From Flavobacterium frigidimaris (lineage in GTDB: Bacteria; Bacteroidota; Bacteroidia; Flavobacteriales; Flavobacteriaceae), in NCBI GenBank assembly GCA_900129595.1, contig FQWG01000001.1:1-64000 (forward strand): DNA of 64,000 nt, given 5' to 3'. The position numbers and the translations under genes are program-made. The notes below the pieces were generated by a model. It saw only the letters and a program-made list of their open reading frames with translations, made no database searches and was not told where the DNA came from. Positions 19,043 to 28,419 of this stretch are shown in pieces (positions within the stretch are counted from its first letter, which is position 1; each line of letters starts with the position of its first letter).

Positions 19043-19417
19043 TTACTCAATAAAAGTAACAGGTTCCAGATCTTTCTCTTCTTCTTCAGTAAAAATTCTA
19101 TATTCAATTTGGAATGTTTTTTTGAGAGGGGTTTCCAATGAAAAACCTCCAACACCAAAGGCATCAATTACTTTTAAGGTAAAATGCGCATGTTTCCAGT
19201 ATTCGAATAAATCCTTGTCGACCCAAAATTCAGTATCTTCGATCGTTCCTATACAAACATCTCCCGTACGCTGATAATATCCTCCTTTTTCAAAACATTG
19301 TGGCTGGGTGCCTTCACAGCAGCCTCCGGCCTGATAAAACATCAGTTCTCCGTGTTTTTCTTTTAGGATTTTTATCAAATCAATGGCTTTATCCGTGGCG
19401 TCAAGTCTTTTTATCAT
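19043..19417 (-). CDS. DUF779 domain-containing protein
   Basis: A 124-residue protein. Cysteines cluster in YQAGGCCEGTQPQCFEKGGY, followed by GDVCIGTIEDTEFWVD, the DUF779 (PF05610) signature. The family is regularly found beside acetaldehyde or aldehyde dehydrogenase genes, as here, but its reaction is unknown. The clustered Cys residues could bind a metal. It has its own start behind the terminator at 19433-19476, so it is probably transcribed separately from the alcohol dehydrogenase gene. Confidence 0.9.
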   Translation of the reverse strand: MIKRLDATDKAIDLIKILKEKHGELMFYQAGGCCEGTQPQCFEKGGYYQRTGDVCIGTIEDTEFWVDKDLFEYWKHAHFTLKVIDAFGVGGFSLETPLKKTFQIEYRIFTEEEEKDLEPVTFIE

Positions 19418-19432
19418 GATAATAATAATTAA

Positions 19433-19476
19433 AAAAAAGTAACAAACTTATAAGAGTACAAGTTTGTTACTTTTTT
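19433..19476 (-). terminator. Terminator after the alcohol dehydrogenase gene
   Basis: A long perfect inverted repeat with arms AAAAAAGTAACAAACTT (19433-19449) and its complement (19460-19476), with a 10-base loop and T runs on both strands. It lies between the alcohol dehydrogenase stop and the DUF779 start and can act in both directions. Confidence 0.85.
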
Positions 19477-19485
19477 GGTTTTTAG

Positions 19486-20520
19486 CTATGCTTTTGCAAT
19501 TTCAAGAACGACTCGTCCTTCGATTTGCCCTTTCTTCATTTTGTCAAAAACTTCGTTAATATTCTCCAGTTTTGCCGGAGTAACAGTAGCTTTTACTTTT
19601 CCTTCAACTGCAAATTCAATTGCTTCTTTCATGTCTTTACGTGTTCCTACAATCGAACCGCGAATTGTAATTCTGTTTAAAACGGTATCAAAAATTGACA
19701 AATCAAAATTACCCGGAGGAAGTCCGTTGAGTGCCATTGTACCTTTTCTCCTTAATGTTTCGAGACCTTGCTTAAAAGCAATAGGAGAAACTGCAGTAAT
19801 CAATGCCCCATGCATTCCACCGACTTCTTTCTTTAAGAATTCTCCAGGATTTTGATTTTTTGCGTTTACTACTAAATCTGCTCCAAGTTTTTTGGCTAGA
19901 TCCAGTTTATCATCTGCTACATCTATTGCCGCAACATGCATTCCCATTGCTTTGGCATATTGTACCGCAACGTGTCCAAGACCTCCGATTCCTGAAATCG
20001 CAACCCATTCTCCGGGTTTAACTTCCGTTTCCTTAAGTCCTTTATAAACTGTTACTCCGGCACAAAGGATTGGCGCCATCTCCATAAAATTCACATTTGA
20101 TGGCAAAAGACCAACATATCTTGCATCTGCAATCACATATTCAGCAAATCCCCCATCTACACTGTAACCTCCATTTTGCTGTGTATCGCATAATGTTTCC
20201 CAACCGGTAATGCACTGATCACAACCACCGCACGCACTATAAAGCCATGGCACACCAACTGCATCACCTTCTTTTACATTTTTTACCTCCTGCCCTACAG
20301 CAACCACATATCCTACGGCTTCATGGCCAGGAATTAAGGGCATTTTTGGTTTTACAGGCCAATCTCCTTCTACTGCGTGTAAATCAGTATGACAAACTCC
20401 ACTTGCAATTACTTTTACGAGAATTTCATTTCTTCCCGGGCGTTTAACTTCAACTTCTTCAATTTTCAAAAGAGAACCAAATTCTCTAATAACGGCGGCT
20501 TTCATAGTTTTCGGTAGCAT
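19486..20520 (-). CDS. adhP: Zinc-dependent alcohol dehydrogenase (AdhP type)
   Basis: A 344-residue medium-chain dehydrogenase. The catalytic zinc ligands are in [17 protein letters not shown] and the GHE of LIPGHEAVG. The structural zinc site is [15 protein letters not shown] (four cysteines). The NAD-binding glycine motif is [17 protein letters not shown]. It interconverts primary alcohols and aldehydes with NAD(H). It follows an aldehyde dehydrogenase gene by 78 bases on the same strand, a pairing that would carry alcohol to acid. An internal ATG at 20505 ([10 protein letters not shown]) is an alternative start. Confidence 0.94.
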   Translation of the reverse strand: MLPKTMKAAVIREFGSLLKIEEVEVKRPGRNEILVKVIASGVCHTDLHAVEGDWPVKPKMPLIPGHEAVGYVVAVGQEVKNVKEGDAVGVPWLYSACGGCDQCITGWETLCDTQQNGGYSVDGGFAEYVIADARYVGLLPSNVNFMEMAPILCAGVTVYKGLKETEVKPGEWVAISGIGGLGHVAVQYAKAMGMHVAAIDVADDKLDLAKKLGADLVVNAKNQNPGEFLKKEVGGMHGALITAVSPIAFKQGLETLRRKGTMALNGLPPGNFDLSIFDTVLNRITIRGSIVGTRKDMKEAIEFAVEGKVKATVTPAKLENINEVFDKMKKGQIEGRVVLEIAKA

Positions 20521-20598
20521 ATACTTGATTGATTAGTGAGAATAGTACGTTTGTTGAACCTACTATTCTCAGGTTTATATAAGGGTTGTAATTTATTC

Positions 20599-22104
20599 TT
20601 AGAAGAAACCTAATTTCTTTTTATCATAAGAAATTAGCATATTTTTAGTCTGGCGGTATTGCCCTAACATCATTTTGTGGTTTTCACGACCAATTCCGGA
20701 TTGTTTGTAACCTCCAAAAGGCGCTCCTGCAGGGTAAGAATGATATTGATTGATCCAGACACGACCTGACTGAATCGCTCTTGGAACCTGATAAATTTCA
20801 TGCGCATCACGTGTCCATACTCCCGCTCCCAAACCGTACATGGTATCATTGGCTATTTCAATAGCTTCCTCGGTAGTTTTAAAAGTAGTTACTGCCAGAA
20901 CGGGCCCAAAGATCTCTTCCTGAAAAATTCGCATTTTGTTATGTCCTTTAAACAAAGTAGGTTTGATATAATAACCACCTTCAAGATCTCCTCCTAAATG
21001 ATTTTCATCACCTCCGGTTAGCAATTCTGCGCCTTCTTCTTTACCAAGTTTGATATACGACATGATTTTTTCTTTTTGCACTAATGAAGTCTGCGCACCA
21101 ATCATAGTCGATTTATCCAGCGGATTCCCGGCAATAATAGCTTCGGTTCTTTCGATAACTCTCGCAATAAACTTCTCGTAGATATCCTCATGAATTAACA
21201 ATCTTGACGGACACGTACATATTTCACCCTGATTTAAGGCAAATAAAACAGCGCCTTCGATGGCTTTATCAAAGAAATCATCGTCATGATCTGCCACTGA
21301 CGGAAAGAAGATATTTGGAGATTTACCACCAAGTTCCAGTGTCACCGGAATAATATTTTCTGTTGCGTATTGCATTACCAGACGTCCCGTTGTAGTAGAG
21401 CCTGTAAAGGCAGCTTTAGCCACTTTTTTATTCGTTACTAACGGACGGCCCAATTCAGCACCAAAACCGTTCACAATATTCAAAACTCCCGGAGGCAGAA
21501 TATCTCCTATTAATTCCATTAATACTAAAATAGAAATTGGTGTACTTTCCGCAGGTTTCAAAACGATTGTGTTTCCCGCTGCCAATGCCGGAGCGATTTT
21601 CCAGACAGCCATTAAAATCGGGAAATTCCATGGAATAATCTGAGCGACAACTCCTAAAGGTTCACTTAAAGCTATAGAAACCGTTTGAGAATCCAGTTCT
21701 GCGATTGAACTTTCTTCAGCACGAATTACGCCTGCAAAATATCTAAAGTGATCAATTGCCAGCGGAATATCTGCTGCCAGCGTTTCGCGAATTGGTTTTC
21801 CGTTATCAATAGTTTCTACAGTAGCAATATACTCCAGATTATCTTCTATCTTTTGTGCAATCTTATTGAGTAAAATGCTACGTTCTGTAACAGATGTTTT
21901 ACCCCAGGTTTTAAATGCCTCGTAAGCAGCGTCTACGGCTAATTCTAAATCTTCTTTGCCTGAATGTGCTGCTTTTGTAAATACTTTTCCATCAATTGGA
22001 GAAAGAACATCAAAGTATTCTCCTTTTACCGGTGCAGTAAATTTTCCGTTAATGTAATTATCGTACTTTGCCTTAAATTCAGGTCTTTGGATGGTATTGC
22101 TCAT
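20599..22104 (-). CDS. NAD-dependent aldehyde dehydrogenase
   Basis: The product has 501 residues. Aldehyde dehydrogenase superfamily motifs: the cofactor site [28 protein letters not shown], the general-base Glu in [10 protein letters not shown], and the catalytic Cys in [13 protein letters not shown]. The C-terminal [16 protein letters not shown] is typical of acetaldehyde dehydrogenases of the ExaC/AldB type. ATG 22104 is preferred over 22125, because a -7 box at 22128-22135 would leave almost no leader for the latter. It forms a functional group with alcohol dehydrogenase, DUF779 and possibly the AraC regulator. Confidence 0.94.
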   Translation of the reverse strand: MSNTIQRPEFKAKYDNYINGKFTAPVKGEYFDVLSPIDGKVFTKAAHSGKEDLELAVDAAYEAFKTWGKTSVTERSILLNKIAQKIEDNLEYIATVETIDNGKPIRETLAADIPLAIDHFRYFAGVIRAEESSIAELDSQTVSIALSEPLGVVAQIIPWNFPILMAVWKIAPALAAGNTIVLKPAESTPISILVLMELIGDILPPGVLNIVNGFGAELGRPLVTNKKVAKAAFTGSTTTGRLVMQYATENIIPVTLELGGKSPNIFFPSVADHDDDFFDKAIEGAVLFALNQGEICTCPSRLLIHEDIYEKFIARVIERTEAIIAGNPLDKSTMIGAQTSLVQKEKIMSYIKLGKEEGAELLTGGDENHLGGDLEGGYYIKPTLFKGHNKMRIFQEEIFGPVLAVTTFKTTEEAIEIANDTMYGLGAGVWTRDAHEIYQVPRAIQSGRVWINQYHSYPAGAPFGGYKQSGIGRENHKMMLGQYRQTKNMLISYDKKKLGFF

Positions 22105-22127
22105 AATAATATTTTTTTGATTCATTT

Positions 22128-22135
22128 CAAATTTA
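22128..22135 (-). promoter_or_regulatory. -7 box of the aldehyde dehydrogenase gene
   Basis: TAAATTTG on the - strand matches TAnnTTTG and lies 23 bases ahead of ATG 22104. No exact TTG -33 box is visible, which would fit activator dependence. Confidence 0.45.
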
Positions 22136-22341
22136 CTTTCATACTCCTAAACAGAATAGCACTTTTCATTCACATAGTAGCACAAATATTTCACATTCGT
22201 TTTTATAACTAACATTTAATAATTAATTAGTAAAATATTAGCATTAAAAATGAAATATACTCAACAACAATGATTTGAATATGAAATAAAAACTGCTTGA
22301 AAAAACCAAATAAATTGTTTCTTACTACCGCACGCAATCCT

Positions 22342-22349
22342 TATATTTG
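22342..22349 (+). promoter_or_regulatory. -7 box of pheT
   Basis: TATATTTG matches TAnnTTTG and lies 30 bases before ATG 22380. It overlaps the upstream TTG at 22347, which argues against translation starting there. A TTG at 22315-22317 is a somewhat distant -33 candidate. Confidence 0.6.
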
Positions 22350-22379
22350 TATCCTTATACAAAGAATAAAAAAGTTAAC

Positions 22380-24800
22380 ATGAAAATATCTTATAACTGG
22401 TTAAAACAATTTATTAAAACAGACTGGACTTCTGAGCAAACTTCAGAACTGCTAACAGATTTAGGTCTTGAAGTAGAAGTAGTCGAAAAATACCAATCGG
22501 TTAAAGGCGGTTTAATAGGGGTTGTTGTAGGGCACGTACTTACTTGCGAAAAACATCCTGATGCAGACAGATTAAAAATTACTACTGTAAATATTGGTTT
22601 AGAATCTCCTGTACAAATTGTTTGCGGAGCGGCTAATGTTGCAGCAGGACAAAAGGTACCAGTAGCGACTATCGGCACCGTTTTATATGATAAAGACGGT
22701 GTTGAATTTACCATTAAAAAAGGAAAAATCCGCGGACAGGAAAGCCACGGAATGATCTGTGCTGAAGATGAGTTGGGATTGGGTACAAGCCACGACGGAA
22801 TCATGGTTCTGGATGCTGCATTGGCACCCGGAACAGCAGTTTCAGAAGTTTTTCAGGTAGTAAATGATGAAGTTTTCGAAATAGGATTAACTCCTAATCG
22901 CGCTGATGCGATGAGTCATTTTGGAACAGCACGTGATTTAAGAGCGGGAATGTTGCAACGTGGTGTAAACATCGAATTGATTACTCCGTCTGTGAGTAAT
23001 TTCAGAGTTGACATGCGTACTTTAAAAATTGATGTAAATGTTGAAGAGCCATTATTAGCACCAAGATATTGCGGTGTAACAATTTCAGGAATTTCTGTTC
23101 AGGAATCTCCTGCATGGTTACAGGATCGTCTGAAAGCTATCGGTTTAACTCCAAAGAATAACGTTGTTGACGTTACTAATTATGTTTTACACGAATTAGG
23201 ACAGCCGCTTCACGCATTTGATGCCGCAAAAATTAACGGAAAAATAATCGTAAAAACACTTCCGGAAGGTACAAAATTTGTCACTTTAGATGATGTTGAA
23301 AGAACATTGCATAAAGAAGACTTAATGATTTGCGACGAAAAAGGTCCGCTTTGTATTGCGGGTGTTTTTGGCGGAAAAAAATCAGGTGTAACTGAAGGGA
23401 CTACCTCTATATTCTTAGAAAGTGCTTATTTTGATGCTGTAAGTATTCGTAAAACAGCAAAAAGACATCAATTGAATACAGATGCTTCTTTTAGATTTGA
23501 AAGAGGAATTGATCCTACTATAACAGAATATGCATTGAAACGCGCAGCGCTGCTGATTTTAGAAGTAGCCGGCGGAAAATTAACTTCTGATGTTGTAGAA
23601 GTATATCCTAAAAAAGCAGAAGACGTTTCTGTTTTACTGAATTTCAGTCACGTTTCTAAAATTATCGGACAGGAAATTCCAAAAGATACTATTAAAAAGA
23701 TCCTGGTTTCTTTAGATATTAAGGTAAACAGTGTTTCTGATTCAGGTTTAGGTTTAACAATACCGGCTTACCGTGTCGATGTACAACGCGAAATTGACGT
23801 TATCGAAGAAATTCTGAGAGTTTATGGTTATAACAACATTAATTTCTCTAAAAAATTCAATGCGACTGTTTCTAATTCACCAAGAACTGAAGATTATAAA
23901 GTACAAAATGTAATTGCATCTCAATTGAACTCTCAAGGGTTTCATGAAATGATGGCCAATTCTTTGACCACAGCAGCTTATGCTAAATTATCAACTGCCT
24001 TAAAAGAAGAACATAATGTTACGATGCTGAATCCGTTGAGCAGTGATTTAGCAACCATGCGCCAGTCTTTATTGTTTTCCGGCTTAGAAGCTATTTCATA
24101 TAATATCAACAGAAGAAATTCAGATTTAAAGTTATTCGAATACGGAAAATCATATCACAAATACCTTAACGGATACGAAGAGCACAAACACCTGACTTTA
24201 TTGGTTTCCGGAAACAGAAACAAAGAAAGCTGGACAAACCCGCAAAAAACTACTGATTTCTTTTTGTTAAAAGGATATGTAAAAGGAATTTTGACACGTT
24301 TGGGAATTGATAAAATTTCGAATGCGCCTGTGCAAACGGATATTTTTTCTGAAGGAACGGCGATTTGCTACAACAATGACACATTAGTAGAAATGGGTGT
24401 TGTAAAAAAATCAATATTAAAACATTTCGGAATCAAACAAGATGTATATTTTGCTGATTTCAATTGGGATTTGGTATTGAAAATCATCACAGGAAAAATT
24501 AAATATACTGAAATTCCTAAGTATCCTGAAGTTCGCAGGGATCTTGCTTTGCTGATTGACAAAAGCACTACTTATGAAAGTATTTTTAATCTGGCGAAGC
24601 AAACTGAAAAGTCACTTTTGAAAGATGTCAATTTATTTGATGTTTACGAAGGAGAAAATCTTCCTGCCGGCAAAAAATCGTATGCTTTGAGTTTTACCAT
24701 TCAGGACAATACAAAAACGCTTACAGATGCTCAAATAGACAAGATCATGTCTAAATTGCAGCAAACTTTCGAGACAGAACTTGGAGCAAGTTTGAGATAA
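22380..24800 (+). CDS. pheT: Phenylalanine--tRNA ligase beta subunit
   Basis: The product has 806 residues. It opens with MKISYNWLKQFI, the usual start of PheT, then a tRNA-binding OB domain (GVVVGHVLTCEKHPDADRLK), the B3/B4 editing domain, B5, and a class II-like core ending in a ferredoxin-like anticodon-binding domain (YPEVRRDLALLID). With PheS (not in this window) it charges tRNA-Phe. ATG 22380 is chosen; the longer frame from 22347 begins with TTG inside the promoter. It is monocistronic, with a strong terminator downstream. Confidence 0.97.
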   Translation: MKISYNWLKQFIKTDWTSEQTSELLTDLGLEVEVVEKYQSVKGGLIGVVVGHVLTCEKHPDADRLKITTVNIGLESPVQIVCGAANVAAGQKVPVATIGTVLYDKDGVEFTIKKGKIRGQESHGMICAEDELGLGTSHDGIMVLDAALAPGTAVSEVFQVVNDEVFEIGLTPNRADAMSHFGTARDLRAGMLQRGVNIELITPSVSNFRVDMRTLKIDVNVEEPLLAPRYCGVTISGISVQESPAWLQDRLKAIGLTPKNNVVDVTNYVLHELGQPLHAFDAAKINGKIIVKTLPEGTKFVTLDDVERTLHKEDLMICDEKGPLCIAGVFGGKKSGVTEGTTSIFLESAYFDAVSIRKTAKRHQLNTDASFRFERGIDPTITEYALKRAALLILEVAGGKLTSDVVEVYPKKAEDVSVLLNFSHVSKIIGQEIPKDTIKKILVSLDIKVNSVSDSGLGLTIPAYRVDVQREIDVIEEILRVYGYNNINFSKKFNATVSNSPRTEDYKVQNVIASQLNSQGFHEMMANSLTTAAYAKLSTALKEEHNVTMLNPLSSDLATMRQSLLFSGLEAISYNINRRNSDLKLFEYGKSYHKYLNGYEEHKHLTLLVSGNRNKESWTNPQKTTDFFLLKGYVKGILTRLGIDKISNAPVQTDIFSEGTAICYNNDTLVEMGVVKKSILKHFGIKQDVYFADFNWDLVLKIITGKIKYTEIPKYPEVRRDLALLIDKSTTYESIFNLAKQTEKSLLKDVNLFDVYEGENLPAGKKSYALSFTIQDNTKTLTDAQIDKIMSKLQQTFETELGASLR

Positions 24801-24820
24801 ACAAAAAGTGTATTAAATAT

Positions 24821-24864
24821 AAAATCCGCCAGAGAATACGTATTCTTCCTGGCGGATTTTTTTT
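24821..24864. terminator. Terminator between pheT and the convergent lipoprotein gene
   Basis: A strong hairpin with outer arms AAAATCCGCCAG (24821-24832) and CTGGCGGATTTT (24849-24860), an inner GAATAC/GTATTC stem and a run of T after it on the + strand. It can stop both convergent transcripts. Confidence 0.9.
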
Positions 24865-24875
24865 GATTTTTATTA

Positions 24876-25655
24876 TTATTTGAATTCTACTAATTTTTCA
24901 TTTGGTAAATCATATTCGTATAAGATTCTTGTTTCATTATCGATGTACAGCCATTGCATTATACTTGTACGGTTTTCAAATTCCTTGGCGACACCTAAAA
25001 CAATATATGAACGCCCTTTAAACGCTCTCTCTTCGATTGAGTAAACCAAATTTATATTAGGATCCTCTAAATCTGCCTTTACCAGTTCGCTTTTAGAATT
25101 GGCCAAATAATACTCCACCTGAGTATACAGATAGTCTTTAAATTCTGTTGAATAGGCATTTTCCCCTGACCAGTTATATTTCATTGGCTTAGGATGTTTT
25201 TTTCTAAATAAACTGACACTTCCGTCCTTTACTTTTTTAGCACTGATAAACCATTCCGTAAAATCACGTCTTTCTCCGTCTCCTGCAATAAATACACTGT
25301 CGATATTCCATTTAAACTCATAGATATCCCCCATTGTATAATCAGGTCTTTCGTCTCCCATTAAGTTAGAAGTCAATGAGATTATTTTATTATTCTTTTT
25401 AATCTCTACATAAGAATAATCTCCACCTTCATTAAATCCCATATATTCGGCTACATCAGTATATACTTGCTGCAGTTTTAATTTTTCATTCGGACGTATT
25501 TCACTTTCAAACTCTTTGGGTATTGATTGGGAAATTGCATCATCTGAGTTTGAATTTGTCTTTTGAGAAGCAGGATTTGCTTTGGCGGCTATTTCCTTGT
25601 TTTCTTTACAGGAAATCAACAATGTAATTAAAGCTAGCGAATAAAATAGTTTCAT
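24876..25655 (-). CDS. Lipoprotein of unknown function
   Basis: A 259-residue protein. The leader MKLFYSLALITLLISC ends in a lipoprotein cleavage site. A low-complexity linker (ENKEIAAKANPASQKTNSNSDD) precedes a folded domain rich in charged and aromatic residues. No family was recognised. ATG 25655 is chosen because it begins the signal peptide; the longer frame to 25697 abuts the apt stop. It starts 43 bases after apt on the same strand, so read-through from apt is likely. Confidence 0.65.
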   Translation of the reverse strand: MKLFYSLALITLLISCKENKEIAAKANPASQKTNSNSDDAISQSIPKEFESEIRPNEKLKLQQVYTDVAEYMGFNEGGDYSYVEIKKNNKIISLTSNLMGDERPDYTMGDIYEFKWNIDSVFIAGDGERRDFTEWFISAKKVKDGSVSLFRKKHPKPMKYNWSGENAYSTEFKDYLYTQVEYYLANSKSELVKADLEDPNINLVYSIEERAFKGRSYIVLGVAKEFENRTSIMQWLYIDNETRILYEYDLPNEKLVEFK

Positions 25656-25698
25656 GATTAATATATATTTCTGCTGTTTGTCTTGATGATAAGACATA

Positions 25699-26211
25699 TT
25701 AATAAGTTATAGCAGCAAATATAGGATTATTCTTTATCTTCTCCCGTCCGTTTAAAAAAGTCAGTTCCATTAGAAAGTTGCATTGTACAATTTCGCCTCC
25801 TAATTTCTCTACTAATTCACAAACTGCTTTAGCGGTCCCTCCTGTTGCTAAAACATCATCATGAATCAAAACCCTGTCGCCTTTTTTAATTGCGTCTGTG
25901 TGTATTTCTAAGCTGTCTAAACCATATTCTAATTCATAAGAAGCTGAGATTATCTCGTAAGGCAGTTTTTTAGGCTTTCTTACCGGAACAAAACCTGCAT
26001 TTAATTCCTGAGCCAATAATATCCCGAAGAAAAAACCACGGCTTTCTGCTCCTACTACTTTATCTATTTTTTGTCCGTTTAAAGATTCAACCAGAATTGA
26101 AAGACATTTTTTCCTCGCAATTGGGTCATTTAATAGCGGAGTGATATCTTTAAACAAAATTCCTTCTTTAGGAAAACCCTGAATATCACGTATATAATTT
26201 TCAATCTTCAT
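25699..26211 (-). CDS. apt: Adenine phosphoribosyltransferase
   Basis: A 170-residue protein, standard Apt length. The N-terminal IRDIQGFPKEGILFKDITPLL is the family block. The PRPP-binding loop is VLIHDDVLATGGTAKAVCEL. VGAESRGFFFG provides the base-binding hood region. It salvages adenine to AMP with PRPP. It is divergent from the tRNA-Arg gene, whose promoter is in the shared spacer. Confidence 0.96.
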   Translation of the reverse strand: MKIENYIRDIQGFPKEGILFKDITPLLNDPIARKKCLSILVESLNGQKIDKVVGAESRGFFFGILLAQELNAGFVPVRKPKKLPYEIISASYELEYGLDSLEIHTDAIKKGDRVLIHDDVLATGGTAKAVCELVEKLGGEIVQCNFLMELTFLNGREKIKNNPIFAAITY

Positions 26212-26239
26212 TTTTTTTCATTTTTATGTTATTTTATGC

Positions 26240-26269
26240 TTGGATATCTCACATTTATTCCTATCTTTG
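26240..26269 (+). promoter_or_regulatory. Promoter of tRNA-Arg (-33 and -7 boxes)
   Basis: TTG at 26240-26242, a 19-base spacer and TATCTTTG at 26262-26269 form a textbook Bacteroidota housekeeping promoter, 57 bases ahead of the mature tRNA. Confidence 0.85.
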
Positions 26270-26326
26270 CACCCGCAATAAGTGCTCAACAAAGCTACAA
26301 AAAATAAGCTTATCGCAAACAAAAAA

Positions 26327-26400
26327 GGCCTCGTGGCGCAACTGAATAGCGCACTTGATTACGGCTCAAGAGGTTACTGGTTTGAATCCAGTCGAGGTCA
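26327..26400 (+). tRNA. tRNA-Arg(ACG), integration site of the ICE
   Basis: A full cloverleaf of 74 bases. The acceptor arm GGCCTCG pairs with CGAGGTC (one G-U). The D stem is GCGC/GCGC. The anticodon stem CTTGA/TCAAG holds the loop TTACGGC, so the anticodon is ACG. The T arm is ACTGG-TTTGAAT-CCAGT. No CCA is encoded; the discriminator is A. Its own promoter lies upstream and a terminator follows directly. The 3' half also encodes, on the other strand, the C-terminus of the ICE serine recombinase, marking the left ICE junction. Confidence 0.96.
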
Positions 26401-27916
26401 CTCTACGGGACAAAAGATAAAAATCATCTTTTGTCCCATTTTTTTTATCTTCCAAATCCTTATTAATCAAGTAAATAGACTCCACAATTGAGTTGACTCT
26501 GGCGGTTTGTATTTTATTTTCTTGAATTGTAAAATTTTCGGGATAAACTAAACCAATTAGGCTGCGAGCCTCTGACAAATCCATGTCTACATATGCTTGG
26601 TTCATCTTAATTAAATTGTCAATTCCTTTATTTAAAAGCTCTTCGATACTATGTTTATCTTTTGTTACTGATGATAATTCTCTCTCAAGGTTTGTAATTC
26701 GTAAACCGTAGTCCTCTTTTATAAGCTTGTAATCATCTGGGTCAATTTTTGATGTTAGCAAAAAATCTCTCGCATTGCTTAATCGTAATTCATAGTCCTT
26801 AATTTGTTCTAAAAGCCTTCTTTTCTGCTCACCTGCATTATCAGCTAGTTCCCGATGGGTTTCGTACAAAATTGAACTATAAAGCTTTCTAATTTCAGGG
26901 AATGTCTGATACTTTTTAAGATTTTCAACAAACATATTATTTGCTTTTTCAGAGTTTATTCTGAATTTACAGATAGCCTCGCAATGATAATAGTGATAGT
27001 GCTTGTGTCGCCCTTTGCATTTACTTCCCTGTAGTTTTTTCTGGCACTTTGGACAGATAAAAAACCCTCTTAGAGGAAAATCTATAACGGTTTTAATTTT
27101 AGGCCTATAAATACGTGTTCTGCCATCTAAAACATCCTGAACATTATAAAATAATCCCTCAGAAATAAGCGGTTCATGAAGTCCCTTAACCAACATGCTT
27201 TCTTCGTCCTTATATTTCGGAACAAAAATTTTACCGTAGTATATTGGATTTCGTATCAAGCCCCACATATTAGCTTTAGTTCTTTTAAATCCTCTCCTCT
27301 TAGCCATATGAAATATTTGTTCAGTATTGAAGATCCCCTTAGCAATCTCCTCAAATATCCAACGCATAACAGAAGCTTCGGGTTCAACCAATGCAATATA
27401 TTTTGTGCCATCTTCTTTTGACTTATTGGCATATCCAAATGGTGCAGTACCCATATATCTTCCTTCTTTCTTTGCTCTTCTCATTCCATGAAAGGTATTA
27501 AGCGCCCTTCTATCGTTTTCAACTTCAGGAACTGCAAGATAAAAAGCAAGCATCATTTTATTTTCTGGAACTGATAAGTCAAGAGGCTGTTCAATTGCCT
27601 GAGGTTCCACTCCTAACTTTCTTAAAGTGCTTATCATTTGATATGCGTCACCCGCGTTTCTGCTGAAACGATCCCATTTTGTAAACAAGATAAGATCCGT
27701 CTTATTTTTTTCCTTTTTTAATTTAATTAAAATCTTATTCCACTGTGGTCTATTAAAAGTCTTAGCAGAATGATCCTCATAAATAACATTTCGAACCTCG
27801 ATATAATTTATCGAGCAATATTTACGAAGAACTTCTTCTTGATTTCTTTGGGAATAACCTTTCTCAGCCTGCTCATCTGTGCTTACGCGTATGTATAAAT
27901 CTGCAATAATACTCAT
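26366..27916 (-). CDS. Large serine recombinase (ICE integrase)
   Basis: A 516-residue protein. The resolvase domain starts with DLYIRVSTDEQAEKGYS, placing the nucleophile at Ser12. The arginine block is LFTKWDRFSRNAGD. The recombinase domain (about 165-270) is followed by a zinc ribbon (FFICPKCQKKLQ and later HYYHCEAIC) and a coiled-coil segment near 360-420. Such enzymes integrate elements through short att sites with a Ser-linked intermediate. The last dozen codons lie inside tRNA-Arg, with TGA in the anticodon stem, and the preceding ones in the tRNA terminator, so the true C-terminus depends on the integration state. Its start overlaps the stop of the small gene 27913-28077. Confidence 0.93.
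   Translation of the reverse strand: MSIIADLYIRVSTDEQAEKGYSQRNQEEVLRKYCSINYIEVRNVIYEDHSAKTFNRPQWNKILIKLKKEKNKTDLILFTKWDRFSRNAGDAYQMISTLRKLGVEPQAIEQPLDLSVPENKMMLAFYLAVPEVENDRRALNTFHGMRRAKKEGRYMGTAPFGYANKSKEDGTKYIALVEPEASVMRWIFEEIAKGIFNTEQIFHMAKRRGFKRTKANMWGLIRNPIYYGKIFVPKYKDEESMLVKGLHEPLISEGLFYNVQDVLDGRTRIYRPKIKTVIDFPLRGFFICPKCQKKLQGSKCKGRHKHYHYYHCEAICKFRINSEKANNMFVENLKKYQTFPEIRKLYSSILYETHRELADNAGEQKRRLLEQIKDYELRLSNARDFLLTSKIDPDDYKLIKEDYGLRITNLERELSSVTKDKHSIEELLNKGIDNLIKMNQAYVDMDLSEARSLIGLVYPENFTIQENKIQTARVNSIVESIYLINKDLEDKKNGTKDDFYLLSRRVTSTGFKPVTS
26407..26448 (+). terminator. Terminator of tRNA-Arg
   Basis: A perfect 12-bp hairpin GGGACAAAAGAT (26407-26418) with its complement at 26426-26437, followed by ATTTTTTTT. 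It begins six bases after the tRNA. On the - strand it is read through as recombinase codons. Confidence 0.9.
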
Positions 27917-28077
27917 GATTCTAAAAATTTAGATACAACCGCATGCGCGATTTTTCGTAAAAATAACAAAATTTCAGTTGCTTCCTCAATCGTAACATTC
28001 ATACCCTCAGAGTTTAACATTTGCATTGCTTTCTCTGGAGTAATTTTTCCTCTATTAATTTCATCTTCATTATCCAT
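27913..28077 (-). CDS. Small protein coupled to the serine recombinase
   Basis: A 54-residue product, acidic and helical: it includes KITPEKAMQMLNSEGM and VTIEEATEILLFLRKIA. The pattern T-P-E-x-A-x-x-x-L ... V-T-x-E-x-A-x-x-I-L-x-F resembles short proteins encoded next to recombinases in Bacteroidota elements. The TGA stop overlaps the recombinase ATG (ATGA), implying translational coupling. A role as recombinase partner or directionality factor is speculative. Confidence 0.7.
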   Translation of the reverse strand: MDNEDEINRGKITPEKAMQMLNSEGMNVTIEEATEILLFLRKIAHAVVSKFLES

Positions 28078-28091
28078 TTCATTTCATTTAA

Positions 28092-28116
28092 TAAAAAAAG
28101 CCCTTACTGGGCTTTT
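28092..28116 (-). terminator. Terminator at the end of the tra operon
   Basis: Hairpin AAAAGCCC / GGGCTTTT with a 5-base loop, followed on the - strand by a run of seven T. It lies 14 bases after the last gene of the transfer operon and separates it from the recombinase pair. Confidence 0.8.
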
Positions 28117-28129
28117 GATTCATTTTAGT

Positions 28130-28414
28130 TTAATCGAAAAAGTAAATTTTACTTCTAAAAGTCTTTTTTGATGACGGCTCATATTTCAAATAACCATACT
28201 CACTCAATTCTCGAATACATTTATGATATGTATAAGCTGATAATACTTTAGCAACTGGAGTGATTTCATATCTGTATGCTTCAATTGGATTTGCAAAACC
28301 ATTACTGTTTCTGAATTGTAATAAAGCCGCAAAAATTGCTATATGCGTTGGACTGACACGAAAATCATTTTCGATCGCAGTAAAGAAATTATACAATGGC
28401 TTTAAGCTTTCCAT
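28130..28414 (-). CDS. Small winged-helix-like protein at the end of the tra operon
   Basis: A 94-residue protein without membrane segments. The pattern SPTHIAIFAALLQFRNSNG, then VLSAYTYHKCIRELSEYGYLKYEPS, looks like a winged helix-turn-helix with its recognition helix and wing. Such proteins are common in Bacteroidota mobile elements. Its start is five bases from the upstream gene stop, so it is the last gene of the operon. A DNA-binding role is inferred from pattern only. Confidence 0.6.
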   Translation of the reverse strand: MESLKPLYNFFTAIENDFRVSPTHIAIFAALLQFRNSNGFANPIEAYRYEITPVAKVLSAYTYHKCIRELSEYGYLKYEPSSKKTFRSKIYFFD

Positions 28415-28419
28415 AACTC

